From Nostoc sp. UHCC 0302 (lineage in GTDB: Bacteria > Cyanobacteriota > Cyanobacteriia > Cyanobacteriales > Nostocaceae): 64,000 bases of DNA. Positions 16,965 through 25,956 of the stretch are shown one piece after another. Position numbers and translations under genes: made by a program. The notes beneath the pieces were generated by a model. That model had not been told where the DNA came from. It did not search any database and was given only the letters and a program-made list of their open reading frames with translations. The stretch is from the NCBI RefSeq assembly GCF_038096175.1, contig NZ_CP151099.1:64501-128500 (forward strand), in the 5' to 3' direction. Position 1 is the first letter of the stretch. The number at the start of each line of letters is the position of its first letter.

Positions 16965-18073
16965 ATGTTATGAAGCCAAGTTTCTTCTGGTTCAAAAAAA
17001 TGGTTAACACCAAAACCAACCGCCCTATTATGTAGAGATAATTCTGCTGCTAATTGGAGTGCTGCAAGTCTTGCGATCGCAGTTTCAAATACTGATGAAA
17101 ATACAGCATCAATTTTATGATGTTGACAAAATTGTCTTAAACGAGATGGTGAACCGACTATCCCAGGTTTAATTACAAAAATCCCTCGCCAACCTTGTTG
17201 ATAACAGCGTTCAAGTTGCTTGAGTGTGGCAACAGACTCATCTAAAGCGATCGCAGTTCTGTAGCACATACTCAATTCCAACATCCCCTGCAATTGCCCC
17301 ACAGGTAGGGGTTGTTCAATAAATTCAATTTCTAATGGTAATGCTTGATTTGCCTGGATATTATCGCAATTCCACAGCCATAAATTTGCTTCTTCATAGC
17401 TGAGTCCACCGTTGGCATCTAATCGCAATTTTGCTGATGCTGGTAACGCCTGCGTCAGGGACTCAAAAATTTTTAGTTCATTAGCGATCGCATCTACACC
17501 AATTTTCCATTTAAACGTGCGATATCCTTGCTGCCATAAAGTTTCCCATTGATTTAAAGCCGCTTCTCCAGCCGATAATAAACCGCTGTAGGAAAGTGAG
17601 GAAGTAGAGACGCGACGCCAGTCGCTACAACGGGGGAAACCCTCCCGCAGCGATGATTCACCGCAACGCGCTGGCTCATTAATCGCATCTGTACAGGAGT
17701 TAGGAGTTATAAGATTATTTTTTTCATCTTCCTCATCTTCCCCAGTCCCCAGTCCCCAGTCACTAATCCCTAATCCCTCAAACGCTGACTCAAAACCAAA
17801 TTGACAAGCAGGTAACTCATCTGGGATGGAGAAAATTATCTTGTCTGTGATTTCTGCTGGTAGTTGGTGACAAAATTCTAAGGCTTGTTCTATGGTTTCG
17901 GAACCAAACCAACTGATGGGAGCAATTTCTCCCCAGCCAACTCTGCCTGTTTCATCGGTCAGGCGGAGAATAATGCCATCACGCATATCCCAATTACCAT
18001 GACTTGTGGTAAGCGATCGCACAAATCGTCGTCGATAAGGACGAAAATCAAATTTGTAAGCCACTATGGTCAA
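16949..18073 (-). CDS. menC: o-Succinylbenzoate synthase (MenC) with repeat-derived insertion
   Basis: This 374-residue enolase-superfamily enzyme dehydrates SHCHC to o-succinylbenzoate. The catalytic set is complete: Lys188 and Lys190 (FKWKIGV), metal ligands Asp219 (LRLDANGG), Glu250 (EFIEQPL) and Asp278 (ALDES), and Lys302 (IKPGIVG). The family is normally about 315-325 residues. The excess is a segment at about residues 100-160, between ACQFGFESAFEGL and SYSGLLSAGEAAL, whose DNA is made of heptamer repeats plus a dispersed repeat. The gene overlaps menE downstream and follows menA by 65 bases. It is probably active if the insert loops out of the capping-barrel junction. Confidence 0.93.
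   Translation of the reverse strand: MTIVAYKFDFRPYRRRFVRSLTTSHGNWDMRDGIILRLTDETGRVGWGEIAPISWFGSETIEQALEFCHQLPAEITDKIIFSIPDELPACQFGFESAFEGLGISDWGLGTGEDEEDEKNNLITPNSCTDAINEPARCGESSLREGFPRCSDWRRVSTSSLSYSGLLSAGEAALNQWETLWQQGYRTFKWKIGVDAIANELKIFESLTQALPASAKLRLDANGGLSYEEANLWLWNCDNIQANQALPLEIEFIEQPLPVGQLQGMLELSMCYRTAIALDESVATLKQLERCYQQGWRGIFVIKPGIVGSPSRLRQFCQHHKIDAVFSSVFETAIARLAALQLAAELSLHNRAVGFGVNHFFEPEETWLHNIWNEL
17596..17776. repeat. In-frame composite repeat insertion within menC
   Basis: Bases near 17740-17776 are CCCCAGT/CCCTAAT heptamers. Bases near 17600-17690 form a GC-rich dispersed-repeat type (GCGACGCCAGTCGC, GGGGGAAACCCTCCCGCAGCG) of the kind seen intergenically in Nostoc-like genomes. 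Together they code for about 60 extra residues without a stop codon. Confidence 0.7.
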
Positions 18074-18138
18074 ATCAAGCTAATTATCAACATCGTTCTG
18101 TGTCTTTTTTCATACAAATGACAAAGGACAAATGACCA

Positions 18139-19035
18139 TTAGAGCATAAATCCCACGCCCAACAGCAAGCAACTCCAGAAATGCACAGCTACAGCAATGA
18201 ATTTGCAGTTACTGACTTTTTCCGGCTGATTATGATTTTCTTGCACATGGCGGCATAATTTGACAGCAAAGGGTAAACTCAGCCAACTTAGCAACGTCCA
18301 AACCGGGAAAACTCCCAATAGCACAAATATTAAGCTGAGGGGATAAATACTGATAGTAAACCAAATTAAGACTTGGGCAGCTTTTTCGGTTCCCAGGCGG
18401 ACGATAGGCGAGCGCTTCCCAGCAGCTATATCATCCTTAACTTGGTGAAAGTGTGAGCAAAACAAAATTAAACTTGTGGCGATACCAACAATTACTGAGG
18501 CTGCTAAACTCGTCATTGACCAAGTTCGGGTTTGGCTATAATATGCTGCCGCTACTGCCAATGGCCCAAAGGCAAAAAAGCAAATAATCTCGCCTAAACC
18601 CTGGTATCCTAAGCGAAAGGGTGGGCCTTGGTAAGTGTAGCCCAATGCACAGCAAAGCAAAATTATCCCGATGACAGTTGGGTCTTGTTGCCAAAGGGCG
18701 ATCGCTACTATACTCAACAAACCCAAACCTAAACAGAAATTTCCTATCCAAAATATTAGTGACTTATTGCCAGTTAAGTTTACTAAAGAATGGTGTTTAT
18801 TCTTATCAATACCCGTTTCCGAATCAAAAACATCATTACTCAGGTTTTCCCACGCCAGAATTAAAATTGCCGCAGCAACAAAAGTAGAAAATATTGCACT
18901 ATTAAAAACTTTGGTTTCTGCAAATGCTACAGCTGTTCCTACCCAAATCGGTATGATGGCAACGCTGTACATTGGCGGTTTAATAGCCGCCATCCATAAC
19001 TTAGTGTTGGGATATAAAATTTGCTTGGTAGTCAT
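18139..19035 (-). CDS. menA: 1,4-Dihydroxy-2-naphthoate phytyltransferase (MenA)
   Basis: This 298-residue UbiA-family integral membrane prenyltransferase attaches the phytyl chain to DHNA. The first Asp-rich motif is NLSNDVFDSETGIDKNKHHS and the second lies in HFHQVKDDIAAGKRSPIVRLG. Eight or nine hydrophobic segments follow the usual pattern. It is the first gene of the minus-strand menA-menC-menE set. In cyanobacteria the product is phylloquinone, the secondary electron acceptor of photosystem I. Confidence 0.95.
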   Translation of the reverse strand: MTTKQILYPNTKLWMAAIKPPMYSVAIIPIWVGTAVAFAETKVFNSAIFSTFVAAAILILAWENLSNDVFDSETGIDKNKHHSLVNLTGNKSLIFWIGNFCLGLGLLSIVAIALWQQDPTVIGIILLCCALGYTYQGPPFRLGYQGLGEIICFFAFGPLAVAAAYYSQTRTWSMTSLAASVIVGIATSLILFCSHFHQVKDDIAAGKRSPIVRLGTEKAAQVLIWFTISIYPLSLIFVLLGVFPVWTLLSWLSLPFAVKLCRHVQENHNQPEKVSNCKFIAVAVHFWSCLLLGVGFML

Positions 19036-19344
19036 CAGTCGTGATTAATTATATTCTGAGAATACTACGTACACGTTAGATTTTATTATTTAAAGAGACA
19101 CAAAATGCTAATGAAGTGTGAAAATTTATGCTTTTACTCTGGCTTTTTAGGCATACTTAGCTAACACTCACCGTTAAATTGCAACCCAAAACTAAGCTTA
19201 GCTTGTCCGGGTATTGTAACACCACAAACAAGGCAAAGCCTACGCTGGTAAAATGGCGACTTAATATGTTACCTGTAGAAATACGACCATGATTAATTAC
19301 ACTTTAGGAAGATAACTTAAAAAAAATTTACTATCCTTAAATCC
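19036..19344. promoter_or_regulatory. Divergent promoter region between menA and menF
   Basis: This 309-base AT-rich gap separates the two divergent phylloquinone transcription units. No RNA gene, strong hairpin or recognisable operator was found in it. Confidence 0.4.
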
Positions 19345-20760
19345 ATGACAGTTTCACCATGTCGGAGCAAGTTCTTTGTAGAACACAAAGATTTATATCA
19401 ATTTCTTTTAAGAGTGCAAGAAAAGTGCGTCAAAAATAATTGCAGGCAAATTGTCAGTATCTCGCAAGCGATTGATTTGGTTGACCCCCTAGTTGTATTA
19501 GATCAGCTTACACAAGCAAATGAAATAAATTTTTACTTTGAGGATAGAGGCAAAGGAGAAGCGATCGCAGCAATTGATGCTGTAGCAAAATTACAAATTG
19601 ACGGTACAGACAGATTTGCCAAAGCCGAAAATTTTATCAAATCATGTCTAAAAAATATAGTTAATTTTGCTAATGTTAACCAACCTTTTTCTGGGCCTCA
19701 CTTTTTTTGTTACTTTAGTTTTTTTGATAAAAATATCCAAGCAGATTATCCATTTCCATCTGCTACAGTGTTTTTACCACGTTGGCAAGTAGCTGTTAAA
19801 AATCAGCGTTGTACATTAGTAACTAATACAATTATCAATGCTAGTGTCAATATTAAAAAAATTTTGCAAACTGTACAAAGCAAAATTGAGCATATTCAAT
19901 CTTTAAATTATTATTCGCCTAAAATTGATTTATTCTCTTCAAGCTTCTGCAAAAAATCTGAAGTAGATGCGGCTAGATTTAAGCGTTCTGTATCTTCTGC
20001 TTTAGAAAAAATTCGTTCTAGTCATTTAAGTAAAATAGTATTAGCTGATACCTTGGATGTAAGGTCAAGCAATCATTTTGATTTATTTAAATCGTTAAAT
20101 AATCTCAGACAAGTGCATCCTAATTGTTATATATTTTCAACAAGTAATGGTAAAGGGCAAAACTTTATAGGTGCAAGCCCAGAAAGATTAATTAGTATTA
20201 ATAATCAGCAGTTAATCACTGATGCTTTGGCAGGTTCTGCACCACGAGGTAAAACACCTGCTGAAGATGCTGCTAGTGCCAATCGCTTACTAAATAGCGA
20301 AAAAGAAAAACACGAACATTTATTAGTACTTGATTTTATAACTCAACGCCTATCGCAGCTAGGTTTATTGCCTCAAGTATTAGCACCACGCCTACGACAA
20401 TTATCTAATATTCAGCATTTGTGGACGCCAATTAGTGCCATAGTTCCTGCTAGTGTACACCCCTTACAGATTGTTTCTCAACTGCATCCTACACCAGCCG
20501 TTGCAGGCGCAGCTAGAGATGTTGCTTGTGCTGAAATTCGTCGTTATGAGAACTTTGAGAGAGGCTTATATGCTGCACCATTAGGTTGGATAGACTCTCA
20601 AGGTAATTGTGAATTTATTGTTGGCATTCGTTCAGCATTAATCGATGGCGATCGCGCCAGGCTTTACGCAGGTGCTGGTATTGTCGCCGGGTCTGATCCT
20701 GAGAAAGAATTTGCAGAAGTGCAACTTAAACTTCAGGCGTTACTAAAAGCATTAGTTTAA
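19345..20760 (+). CDS. menF: Isochorismate synthase (MenF)
   Basis: This 471-residue chorismate-utilising enzyme makes isochorismate, the first step to phylloquinone. Family motifs run in order: KIVLADTLDV, FIGASPERLISI, ALAGSAPRGKTPAEDAAS, SEKEKHEHLLVLDFI, LHPTPAVAGAARD, GLYAAPLGWID and RLYAGAGIVAGSDPEKEF. The N-terminal third is AT-rich and divergent, as is usual for cyanobacterial MenF. It is transcribed away from menA, and the damaged xisH gene begins 20 bases downstream. Confidence 0.93.
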   Translation: MTVSPCRSKFFVEHKDLYQFLLRVQEKCVKNNCRQIVSISQAIDLVDPLVVLDQLTQANEINFYFEDRGKGEAIAAIDAVAKLQIDGTDRFAKAENFIKSCLKNIVNFANVNQPFSGPHFFCYFSFFDKNIQADYPFPSATVFLPRWQVAVKNQRCTLVTNTIINASVNIKKILQTVQSKIEHIQSLNYYSPKIDLFSSSFCKKSEVDAARFKRSVSSALEKIRSSHLSKIVLADTLDVRSSNHFDLFKSLNNLRQVHPNCYIFSTSNGKGQNFIGASPERLISINNQQLITDALAGSAPRGKTPAEDAASANRLLNSEKEKHEHLLVLDFITQRLSQLGLLPQVLAPRLRQLSNIQHLWTPISAIVPASVHPLQIVSQLHPTPAVAGAARDVACAEIRRYENFERGLYAAPLGWIDSQGNCEFIVGIRSALIDGDRARLYAGAGIVAGSDPEKEFAEVQLKLQALLKALV

Positions 20761-20780
20761 AAGCTAATTACTAATATACT

Positions 20781-21197
20781 ATGCCAGCCAAAGATATTTA
20801 TCATAATGCTGTGAGAAACTCTCTTGAAAAAGAGAGTTGGTATATTACCAACGATCCATTTATCTTAAAATGGGGTACAAGAGATTTATATATTGATTTA
20901 GGAGCAGAAAAACTTATAGCCGCAGAAAAAAGCGGACAAAAAATAGCAGTAGAAATTAAAAGCTTTATTGGTGCTTCTCCAGTAGCCGATCTTGAAAACG
21001 CTTTGGGGCAATATATTTTATACTACGATATTCTCAGTCGCTTAGAACCAAGCCGCCGATTGTATCTTGCTGTTCGTCAATAAACCTACTCAGAACTGTT
21101 TCAAGAACCAATTGGTAAAATATTGATAGAAAATCAGCGTCTTAGTTTACTTGTCTTTGATTCAGAACGAGAGGTAATTTTAGAATGGATACCTTAG
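20781..21197 (+). pseudogene. xisH: XisH-family gene with premature stop
   Basis: This is a homologue of the fdxN-element excision controlling factor XisH. The N-terminal 100 residues are intact, with the nuclease-like core DLGAEKLIAAEKSGQKIAVE followed by IKSF (an ExK-type motif). A TAA at 21081-21083 then interrupts the frame. Translation beyond it continues in the same frame as TYSELFQEPIGKILIENQ and ends EVILEWIP at 21197, matching the tail of the intact XisH at 37468-37887 (FKWIN end). One substitution therefore separates it from a full-length gene. The full frame overlaps the xisI start by 13 bases. Confidence 0.85.
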
Positions 21198-21520
21198 ATA
21201 ATTACCGCCAAATCATTCAAAAAATATTAAGCGAATACTCCCAACTTCCCTACGCTTACGGACAACTAGAAAGACAGTTTATTATTGACAAAAATGAAAA
21301 CCACTATTTGTTACTAACACTTGGTTGGGAAAATAAACAACGGGTACATGGATGCTTAATCCACATTGATATTATCAACGATAAAATCTGGATTCAAAGA
21401 GACGGAACTGAAATTGGTATTGCAAATGAACTGGTTAGTGCTGGCATCCCTAAAACTAAAATAGTTCTAGCTTTTCAACTTGCTGAACTAAGAAAATATA
21501 CTGAATTTGCTGTTAAATAA
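21185..21520 (+). CDS. xisI: XisI-family protein
   Basis: This 111-residue partner of XisH begins MDTLDNYRQIIQKILSEY and contains HGCLIHIDIINDKIWIQRDG and GIPKTKIVLAFQ, the usual XisI landmarks. In Anabaena, XisH and XisI are needed for developmental excision of the fdxN element. Most genomes carry many paralogues of unknown role, and the pair often behaves like an accessory two-gene cassette. Here its xisH partner has a nonsense codon, so XisI may now be translated alone. Confidence 0.9.
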   Translation: MDTLDNYRQIIQKILSEYSQLPYAYGQLERQFIIDKNENHYLLLTLGWENKQRVHGCLIHIDIINDKIWIQRDGTEIGIANELVSAGIPKTKIVLAFQLAELRKYTEFAVK

Positions 21521-21639
21521 ATGTGGTATTTCCCTAGACTTTACAGAAGTACTATTAGCAAAAATCGATTTTTCTTAATGTCTTCGTGTCTTTGTGGTAA
21601 AAAATAATTGTTTAACCACAAAGACGCAAGGAAGATGTT

Positions 21640-22947
21640 TTAAACAAAATCTTGATGAGTAAAAGCTTTAGCATTAGCCCCAGTGTAACTGGCCACAATA
21701 TGACCATCACCAGTCATTTGATATTTATATGTTACCAATCCTTCTAAACCAACAGGGCCGCGGGGTGGCATTTGTTGAGTACTAATCCCGACTTCTGCAC
21801 CAAAACCGTAGCGGAAACCGTCAGCAAAGCGAGTAGAACAGTTGTGAAATATATTGGCTGAATTTACCAGTCCAAAGAAACTTTCAACAGCCGCAGAATC
21901 TTCAGTGATAATCGCATCAGTATGGCGAGAACCATATTCATTAATATGAGCGATCGCATCTTCTATAGAATCCACAACTTTAATGGACAAGATAAAATCA
22001 CTGTATTCTGTTTGCCAGTCTATTGCTGTTGCAGTTGCGATATTTGGTAAAATTCCTAAAGTACGCTTATCCCCTCTTAATTCTACTTTACGTTCTTGCA
22101 AAGCCTCAGCAACTTTTGGTAAGAAATCTTTGGCAATTGACTGATGAACTAGCAAAGTTTCAATAGCATTACAGACAGCCGGATATTGTGCTTTAGCATC
22201 AACAGTAACCGTGACTGCCTGATCAATATCAGCAGCTTTATCTATATAAAGATGACAAATTCCATCAGCATGACCTAGTACAGGAATTCGAGTATTATCC
22301 TGCACAAACCTCACAAAAGAGTTAGAACCTCTAGGAATAATTAAATCCACATATTTGTCTAACTTCAAAAGTTCTAAAGTTTCTTCTCTAGTTGTTAGCA
22401 ACTGTACTGCATCAGGGTTAACACTAGTTTGAGATAATCCCTGCTTAATTGCTTTCACTATGGCTTCACAAGAACGAACAGCTTCCTTTCCAGCTTTAAG
22501 GATGACGCCATTACCCGATTTGATAGCCAAAGAAACAATTTGAATCGCCGCTTCTGGACGTGCTTCAAAAATAATTCCCAAAACACCCAGAGGACAAGTA
22601 ATGCGCTTGAGAACTAAACCAGAATCAAGTTCGCGATGAATCTGCACTTTACCCACAGGATCAGCTAACTTTCCGACATCTCGCACCCCAGCGATCGCAT
22701 CTCTTAACTCATGTTCATCCAATTGCAAACGCTTATAAAGTGGTTTAGAAATACCTTCAGCAGCAGCGGCTTCACAATCAGCAATATTTGCTTGTAATAT
22801 TTCATCTCTAGCCGATTCTAAAGCTTGGGCGATCACTTCAATAGCTTGATTTTTCGCCTCAGTAGAAAGAAGTACTAGTTTACTAGCAGCTTGGCGAGTT
22901 TTTTGAGCGCTCGTAATTAGGGGAGAAGCAATATCAAGAATAGTCAT
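21640..22947 (-). CDS. proA: Gamma-glutamyl phosphate reductase
   Basis: This 435-residue aldehyde-dehydrogenase-superfamily enzyme is the second enzyme of proline synthesis, reducing gamma-glutamyl phosphate with NADPH. Landmarks are [47 protein letters not shown] and the catalytic-Cys region [16 protein letters not shown], and near the end [20 protein letters not shown]. Length is normal. It is monocistronic here, between xisI and a disrupted sensor kinase. Confidence 0.96.
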   Translation of the reverse strand: MTILDIASPLITSAQKTRQAASKLVLLSTEAKNQAIEVIAQALESARDEILQANIADCEAAAAEGISKPLYKRLQLDEHELRDAIAGVRDVGKLADPVGKVQIHRELDSGLVLKRITCPLGVLGIIFEARPEAAIQIVSLAIKSGNGVILKAGKEAVRSCEAIVKAIKQGLSQTSVNPDAVQLLTTREETLELLKLDKYVDLIIPRGSNSFVRFVQDNTRIPVLGHADGICHLYIDKAADIDQAVTVTVDAKAQYPAVCNAIETLLVHQSIAKDFLPKVAEALQERKVELRGDKRTLGILPNIATATAIDWQTEYSDFILSIKVVDSIEDAIAHINEYGSRHTDAIITEDSAAVESFFGLVNSANIFHNCSTRFADGFRYGFGAEVGISTQQMPPRGPVGLEGLVTYKYQMTGDGHIVASYTGANAKAFTHQDFV

Positions 22948-23041
22948 AAGTACAAATCTTTAGCTTTTCCCCATCCTATCAGTCATCATTTGTCATTGGT
23001 GATTAGTTATTGTTCCCTTGCTCCCTCATCACCCCCTCTCC

Positions 23042-23101
23042 TGCACAGACGCGTAGACACTCGAAGAGCGACTTCTCGTAAGAGTATAATCGCGTCTCTA
23101 C
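23042..23101 (+). repeat. 60-bp dispersed repeat, copy 1
   Basis: The repeat begins TGCACAGACGCGTAGACACT and ends CGCGTCTCTAC. It recurs in inverted orientation at 30296-30355 with a single mismatch. This copy reaches into the end of the kinase fragment, whose stop codon (23098-23100) lies within it. Confidence 0.9.
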
Positions 23102-24000
23102 TCCCCACTCTTAACCATTATCTTTTGTACAGATTTGCTTGCAGTAACTTTGACTGGGAGTGTAATTACAAACTCAGTTCCCTTACTTAAGGTTGAGTTG
23201 ACTGTGAGCGCTCCTTCGTGTTCTTCTATCACAATTTGATGAGCGATCGCTAATCCTAATCCAGTGCCTTTTCCTACACCTTTGGTTGTGAAGAAATGCT
23301 CAAAAATCTTTTGTTTTAACTGATCTGTCATACCAATGCCATTATCTCGAATGCGAATCAGCACGGATTGCCCATCTTCTGAGGATTCTGTTTTTACCGT
23401 AATTTGGTTTAGCTGGGCGCTAATCTCAGCAAAACTGCGTCCTTGATTGGAGTCTTCCAAAGCATCGATCGCATTCGCCAAAATATTCATGAATACTTGA
23501 TTTAGTTGTCCTGGAAAGCATTCAATTTGAGGTAAATTGCCATACTCCTTGATAATTTTGATTTCTGGGCGGTCTTCACTGGCTTTCAACCGATGTTTGA
23601 GAATCAGAATAGTGCTGTCGATACCCTCATGAATATCAAAAGGCACTTTATAGTCTTTGTCAGAGCGAGAAAAAGTACGTAAACTCGTACTGATATAGCT
23701 GATGCGTTCAACTCCGAGTTTCATTGAGTTAATTAACTTAGGCAAATCTTCTCGCACATAGTCCAAGTCAATGGCAGCTATTTCGTCTGCAATGTCTAGT
23801 TCTGTTTCAGGAATCTTAGTTTGATATAAGTCAATTAGCTTAAACAAATCATTAACGTAATCAATCGCAGGCTGCAAATTGCTGGCAATGAAGCCAAGAG
23901 GATTGTTGATTTCATGAGCTACACCAGCTACAAGATTGCCCAAGGCAGACATCTTCTCATGCTGCAACAATTGAAGTTGTGTTTGCTGAAGATTTTGTAA
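23098..24000 (-). pseudogene. Sensor histidine kinase, 3' part (HisKA + HATPase)
   Basis: About 300 residues of the kinase core remain. The H-box is MSALGNLVAGVAHEINNPLG, the N-box MNILANAIDALEDS, the G1-box IRDNGIGM and the G2-box TTKGVGKGTGLGLAIAHQIV. The upstream end is cut at the IS630-type element at 24001, and the matching 5' part lies beyond it at 25146-25429. Excising the element does not restore the frame, and the rest of the sensor domain, second membrane helix and HAMP are absent. So the insertion was accompanied by a deletion. The core could still be expressed from a chance start, but it would lack its sensor. Confidence 0.85.
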
Positions 24001-24010
24001 TACCAATTCT

Positions 24011-24577
24011 CTAAAAGCTAGCTACAGATAGTGCCTCTAAAATATATTGTCTTCGGGCAATAGATACAATAATTTGTTTGGTTAATTTCCCAATTTCAGC
24101 GTAGAGAGCAGTACGTAAATCATCAAGTTTTTTAGGTAATAACCAACGCAGTCGGCGCTTAATATATTGCCAAACCTGCTCAATTGGGTTTAACTCGGGA
24201 GAATGTGCAGGCTGAAATAATAAAATGATGTTATCTGGTACTTGAAGACGTTTGGCTTTATGAAAGGCACCATTATCCAGTTGAATAATTAGTACTGAAT
24301 CAGTAAAATGTTGAGAAATTAGATTGAGGAATATCTGAAAACAGTCAGTATTAAGATGTGAAAATTCCCAAAAAAAGCTTTCGCCAGTCAGTGGTTCGAT
24401 GATTCCATATAAATATGTTGCTTTGAACTGCCACTGGTGTACACCAACGGGTTTGACACCCTTGCCTGTGATTTTCCGTCCTGTGATTGTTTTCAATCCA
24501 ATTCGAGTTTCGTCCTCGCACCAAAAACGAATCGTTTTCGTTGTGCATAAAACTGTTAAGCAAAACCAAGACAGCAT
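24011..24577 (-). CDS. IS630 transposase, DDE catalytic frame
   Basis: This 188-residue catalytic half carries FWCEDETRIGL (first Asp), LIIQLDNGAFHKAK (second Asp) and SPELNPIEQVWQYIKRR (Glu), the complete IS630 triad. A -1 shift from the upstream HTH frame at the A-run (24597-24603) leads into this frame through LAHNLAMLSWF, giving one continuous transposase. No defect is visible, so the element may be active. Confidence 0.88.
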   Translation of the reverse strand: MLSWFCLTVLCTTKTIRFWCEDETRIGLKTITGRKITGKGVKPVGVHQWQFKATYLYGIIEPLTGESFFWEFSHLNTDCFQIFLNLISQHFTDSVLIIQLDNGAFHKAKRLQVPDNIILLFQPAHSPELNPIEQVWQYIKRRLRWLLPKKLDDLRTALYAEIGKLTKQIIVSIARRQYILEALSVASF

Positions 24578-24579
24578 TG

Positions 24580-25080
24580 CTAAGTTGTGTGCAAGGTTTT
24601 TTTAAATGCCTCTACTTGTGGTTGTTTTTGTTCAACGCTTTTGGGGCGTGGTACTTTTGGCGATGACTCCAAACGGTAATAAACCAGTTTGTGAACTGTC
24701 TTGTAGCAAGAATTGACTCCCAAGTTTTGTTCTAGCCACTCTACAATTTCTTGATAACCATTAAATCCAAGTGGTTCTTGCAATCTTTTCTCTAATGCTT
24801 TTTCTGCCCAGTTTGGGATGGTTCTTGGTCTTCCTGGCGAAGATTTTTGTTTTAATAGTCCTTCAATACCGCCTGCTTTGTACTGTCGAATCCACTTGTG
24901 TAGGGTCACTCGATTTCGACCAATAATTTCTGCGGTTTGAGAAATTGTTTGACCATGCCCTGTTTTGAGTAAATATAGTAGCTGCACTCTTTCTTTAGCC
25001 GTCGCAGTTTTTTGTATTGCCAGTAAATCTTTGAGTTCTGCGACAGTCTCTTTAATTTCTAGTTGATATACCCCTGACAT
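24580..25080 (-). CDS. IS630 transposase, helix-turn-helix frame
   Basis: This 166-residue DNA-binding half has two HTH units (QTISQTAEIIGRNRVTLHKW and the following Arg-rich segment GLLKQKSSPGRPRTIPNWAE). It stops shortly after the phrase VEAFKK, which is encoded by a run of seven A on the coding strand. That run is the natural place for the -1 shift needed to reach the catalytic frame. Confidence 0.87.
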   Translation of the reverse strand: MSGVYQLEIKETVAELKDLLAIQKTATAKERVQLLYLLKTGHGQTISQTAEIIGRNRVTLHKWIRQYKAGGIEGLLKQKSSPGRPRTIPNWAEKALEKRLQEPLGFNGYQEIVEWLEQNLGVNSCYKTVHKLVYYRLESSPKVPRPKSVEQKQPQVEAFKKTLHTT

Positions 25081-25145
25081 TGTTCATCTTTGTATCTAGT
25101 TTCATCTTATTATCTCATCTGTAGCCTTATTTCAGAGAATTGGTA

Positions 25146-25429
25146 TAAGGCATGGGAAAGTTCAGCAATCCTGACTCGACTAATTCAGCGTTACTTCGCG
25201 CAATTTGGTAGGGGGTTTCTAAGTAGGTATCTAAATGTTGATCGACTCGTAAGCTGGCTTCTCTAATCAACTTATGGGCTAAGTCATTCACCGCCTGCTG
25301 ACCATTACGGAATGAGAGATAGCCAACTAATCCCACTGCTGCAAAAATTTGCAGAACAAATGGCACAACTAAAACTATACGGAGCGATCGCCGCTGAGGA
25401 GAAGCTGAGAGATAATTAGCAAGGGACAT
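25146..25429 (-). pseudogene. Sensor histidine kinase, 5' part (first TM helix and start of Cache domain)
   Basis: The intact N-terminus (MSLANYLSASPQRRSLRIVL) carries one membrane helix (about residues 20-40). The beginning of a periplasmic sensor domain follows (VDQHLDTYLETPYQIARSNA), typical of dCache-type kinases. The frame is cut at residue 95 by the IS630-type element and ends with element-derived residues. The remaining part of the sensor domain is missing from the window. Confidence 0.8.
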
Positions 25430-25804
25430 AAAAACAAACTCTAATCAATAAATTGCGGTTTAATTAGGAAGCGTTAACAAATAGCCAGTTGACCTGAGCC
25501 GACTAACTTTTCTAACCAACCATCAAATACCGATACTGAAATTAGAATTCCCTGTACGGCGTTCTGAATAACAAATATTAGTAATTTTTCATTTCTGCGC
25601 TACTCTTACGATGCATTCTCCCCCAATCGGGTGATCCATCCGGGTAATAAAAACCTACCTAATCAGGTGAAGCCTAATTAAGTTCAAAACAATTATTCTG
25701 TAATTGTCGAACACAGACAGAGCGGAGGTAACAATATCGCAGCAATATAAAAAGCTTAAGTATTAACACAGTCATCATCTAAAATATGATTTATGCGTTC
25801 TATA
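25430..25804 (+). ncRNA. Possible small RNA ahead of an orphan terminator
   Basis: No protein frame is visible here on the plus strand, yet a strong intrinsic terminator follows at 25805. Upstream lie two short GC-richer hairpin-prone stretches near 25615-25680 (ATCGGGTGATCCATCCGGGT, then AATCAGGTGAAGCCTAATT). A good Shine-Dalgarno-like GCGGAGGTAAC lies at about 25720-25732 without an ATG behind it. The 5' end cannot be placed. The sequence matches no RNA family I recognise. Confidence 0.35.
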
Positions 25805-25849
25805 GACTAGAGAAACTCAGTGAGTCGTGTTTCTCTAGTCTTTTGCTTT
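25805..25849 (+). terminator. Intrinsic terminator with no gene in front
   Basis: A perfect 12-base-pair stem (GACTAGAGAAAC at 25805-25816 with GTTTCTCTAGTC at 25829-25840) with a 12-base loop is followed by TTTTGCTTT. The nearest plus-strand gene upstream is thousands of bases away. Confidence 0.8.
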
Positions 25850-25956
25850 AAACGTAGTTTATATAACCAGTATTTAAACTTTTACGAAATTACAATGACA
25901 AACTTTGAATCTATTGAGTATTCATGGATCAAATATCACTCCTTCAGGGAGATTCT

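Larger units (their letters stand above)
24001..25145 (-). mobile_element. IS630-type insertion sequence (about 1.1 kb)
   Basis: The ends are inverted repeats starting ATACCAATTCTCT (left from 24000, right to 25146 on the other strand), flanked by TA as expected for IS630/Tc1 elements. It contains an HTH frame and a DDE frame on the minus strand that join by a -1 shift at a seven-A run. It sits inside a histidine kinase gene. Confidence 0.88.
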
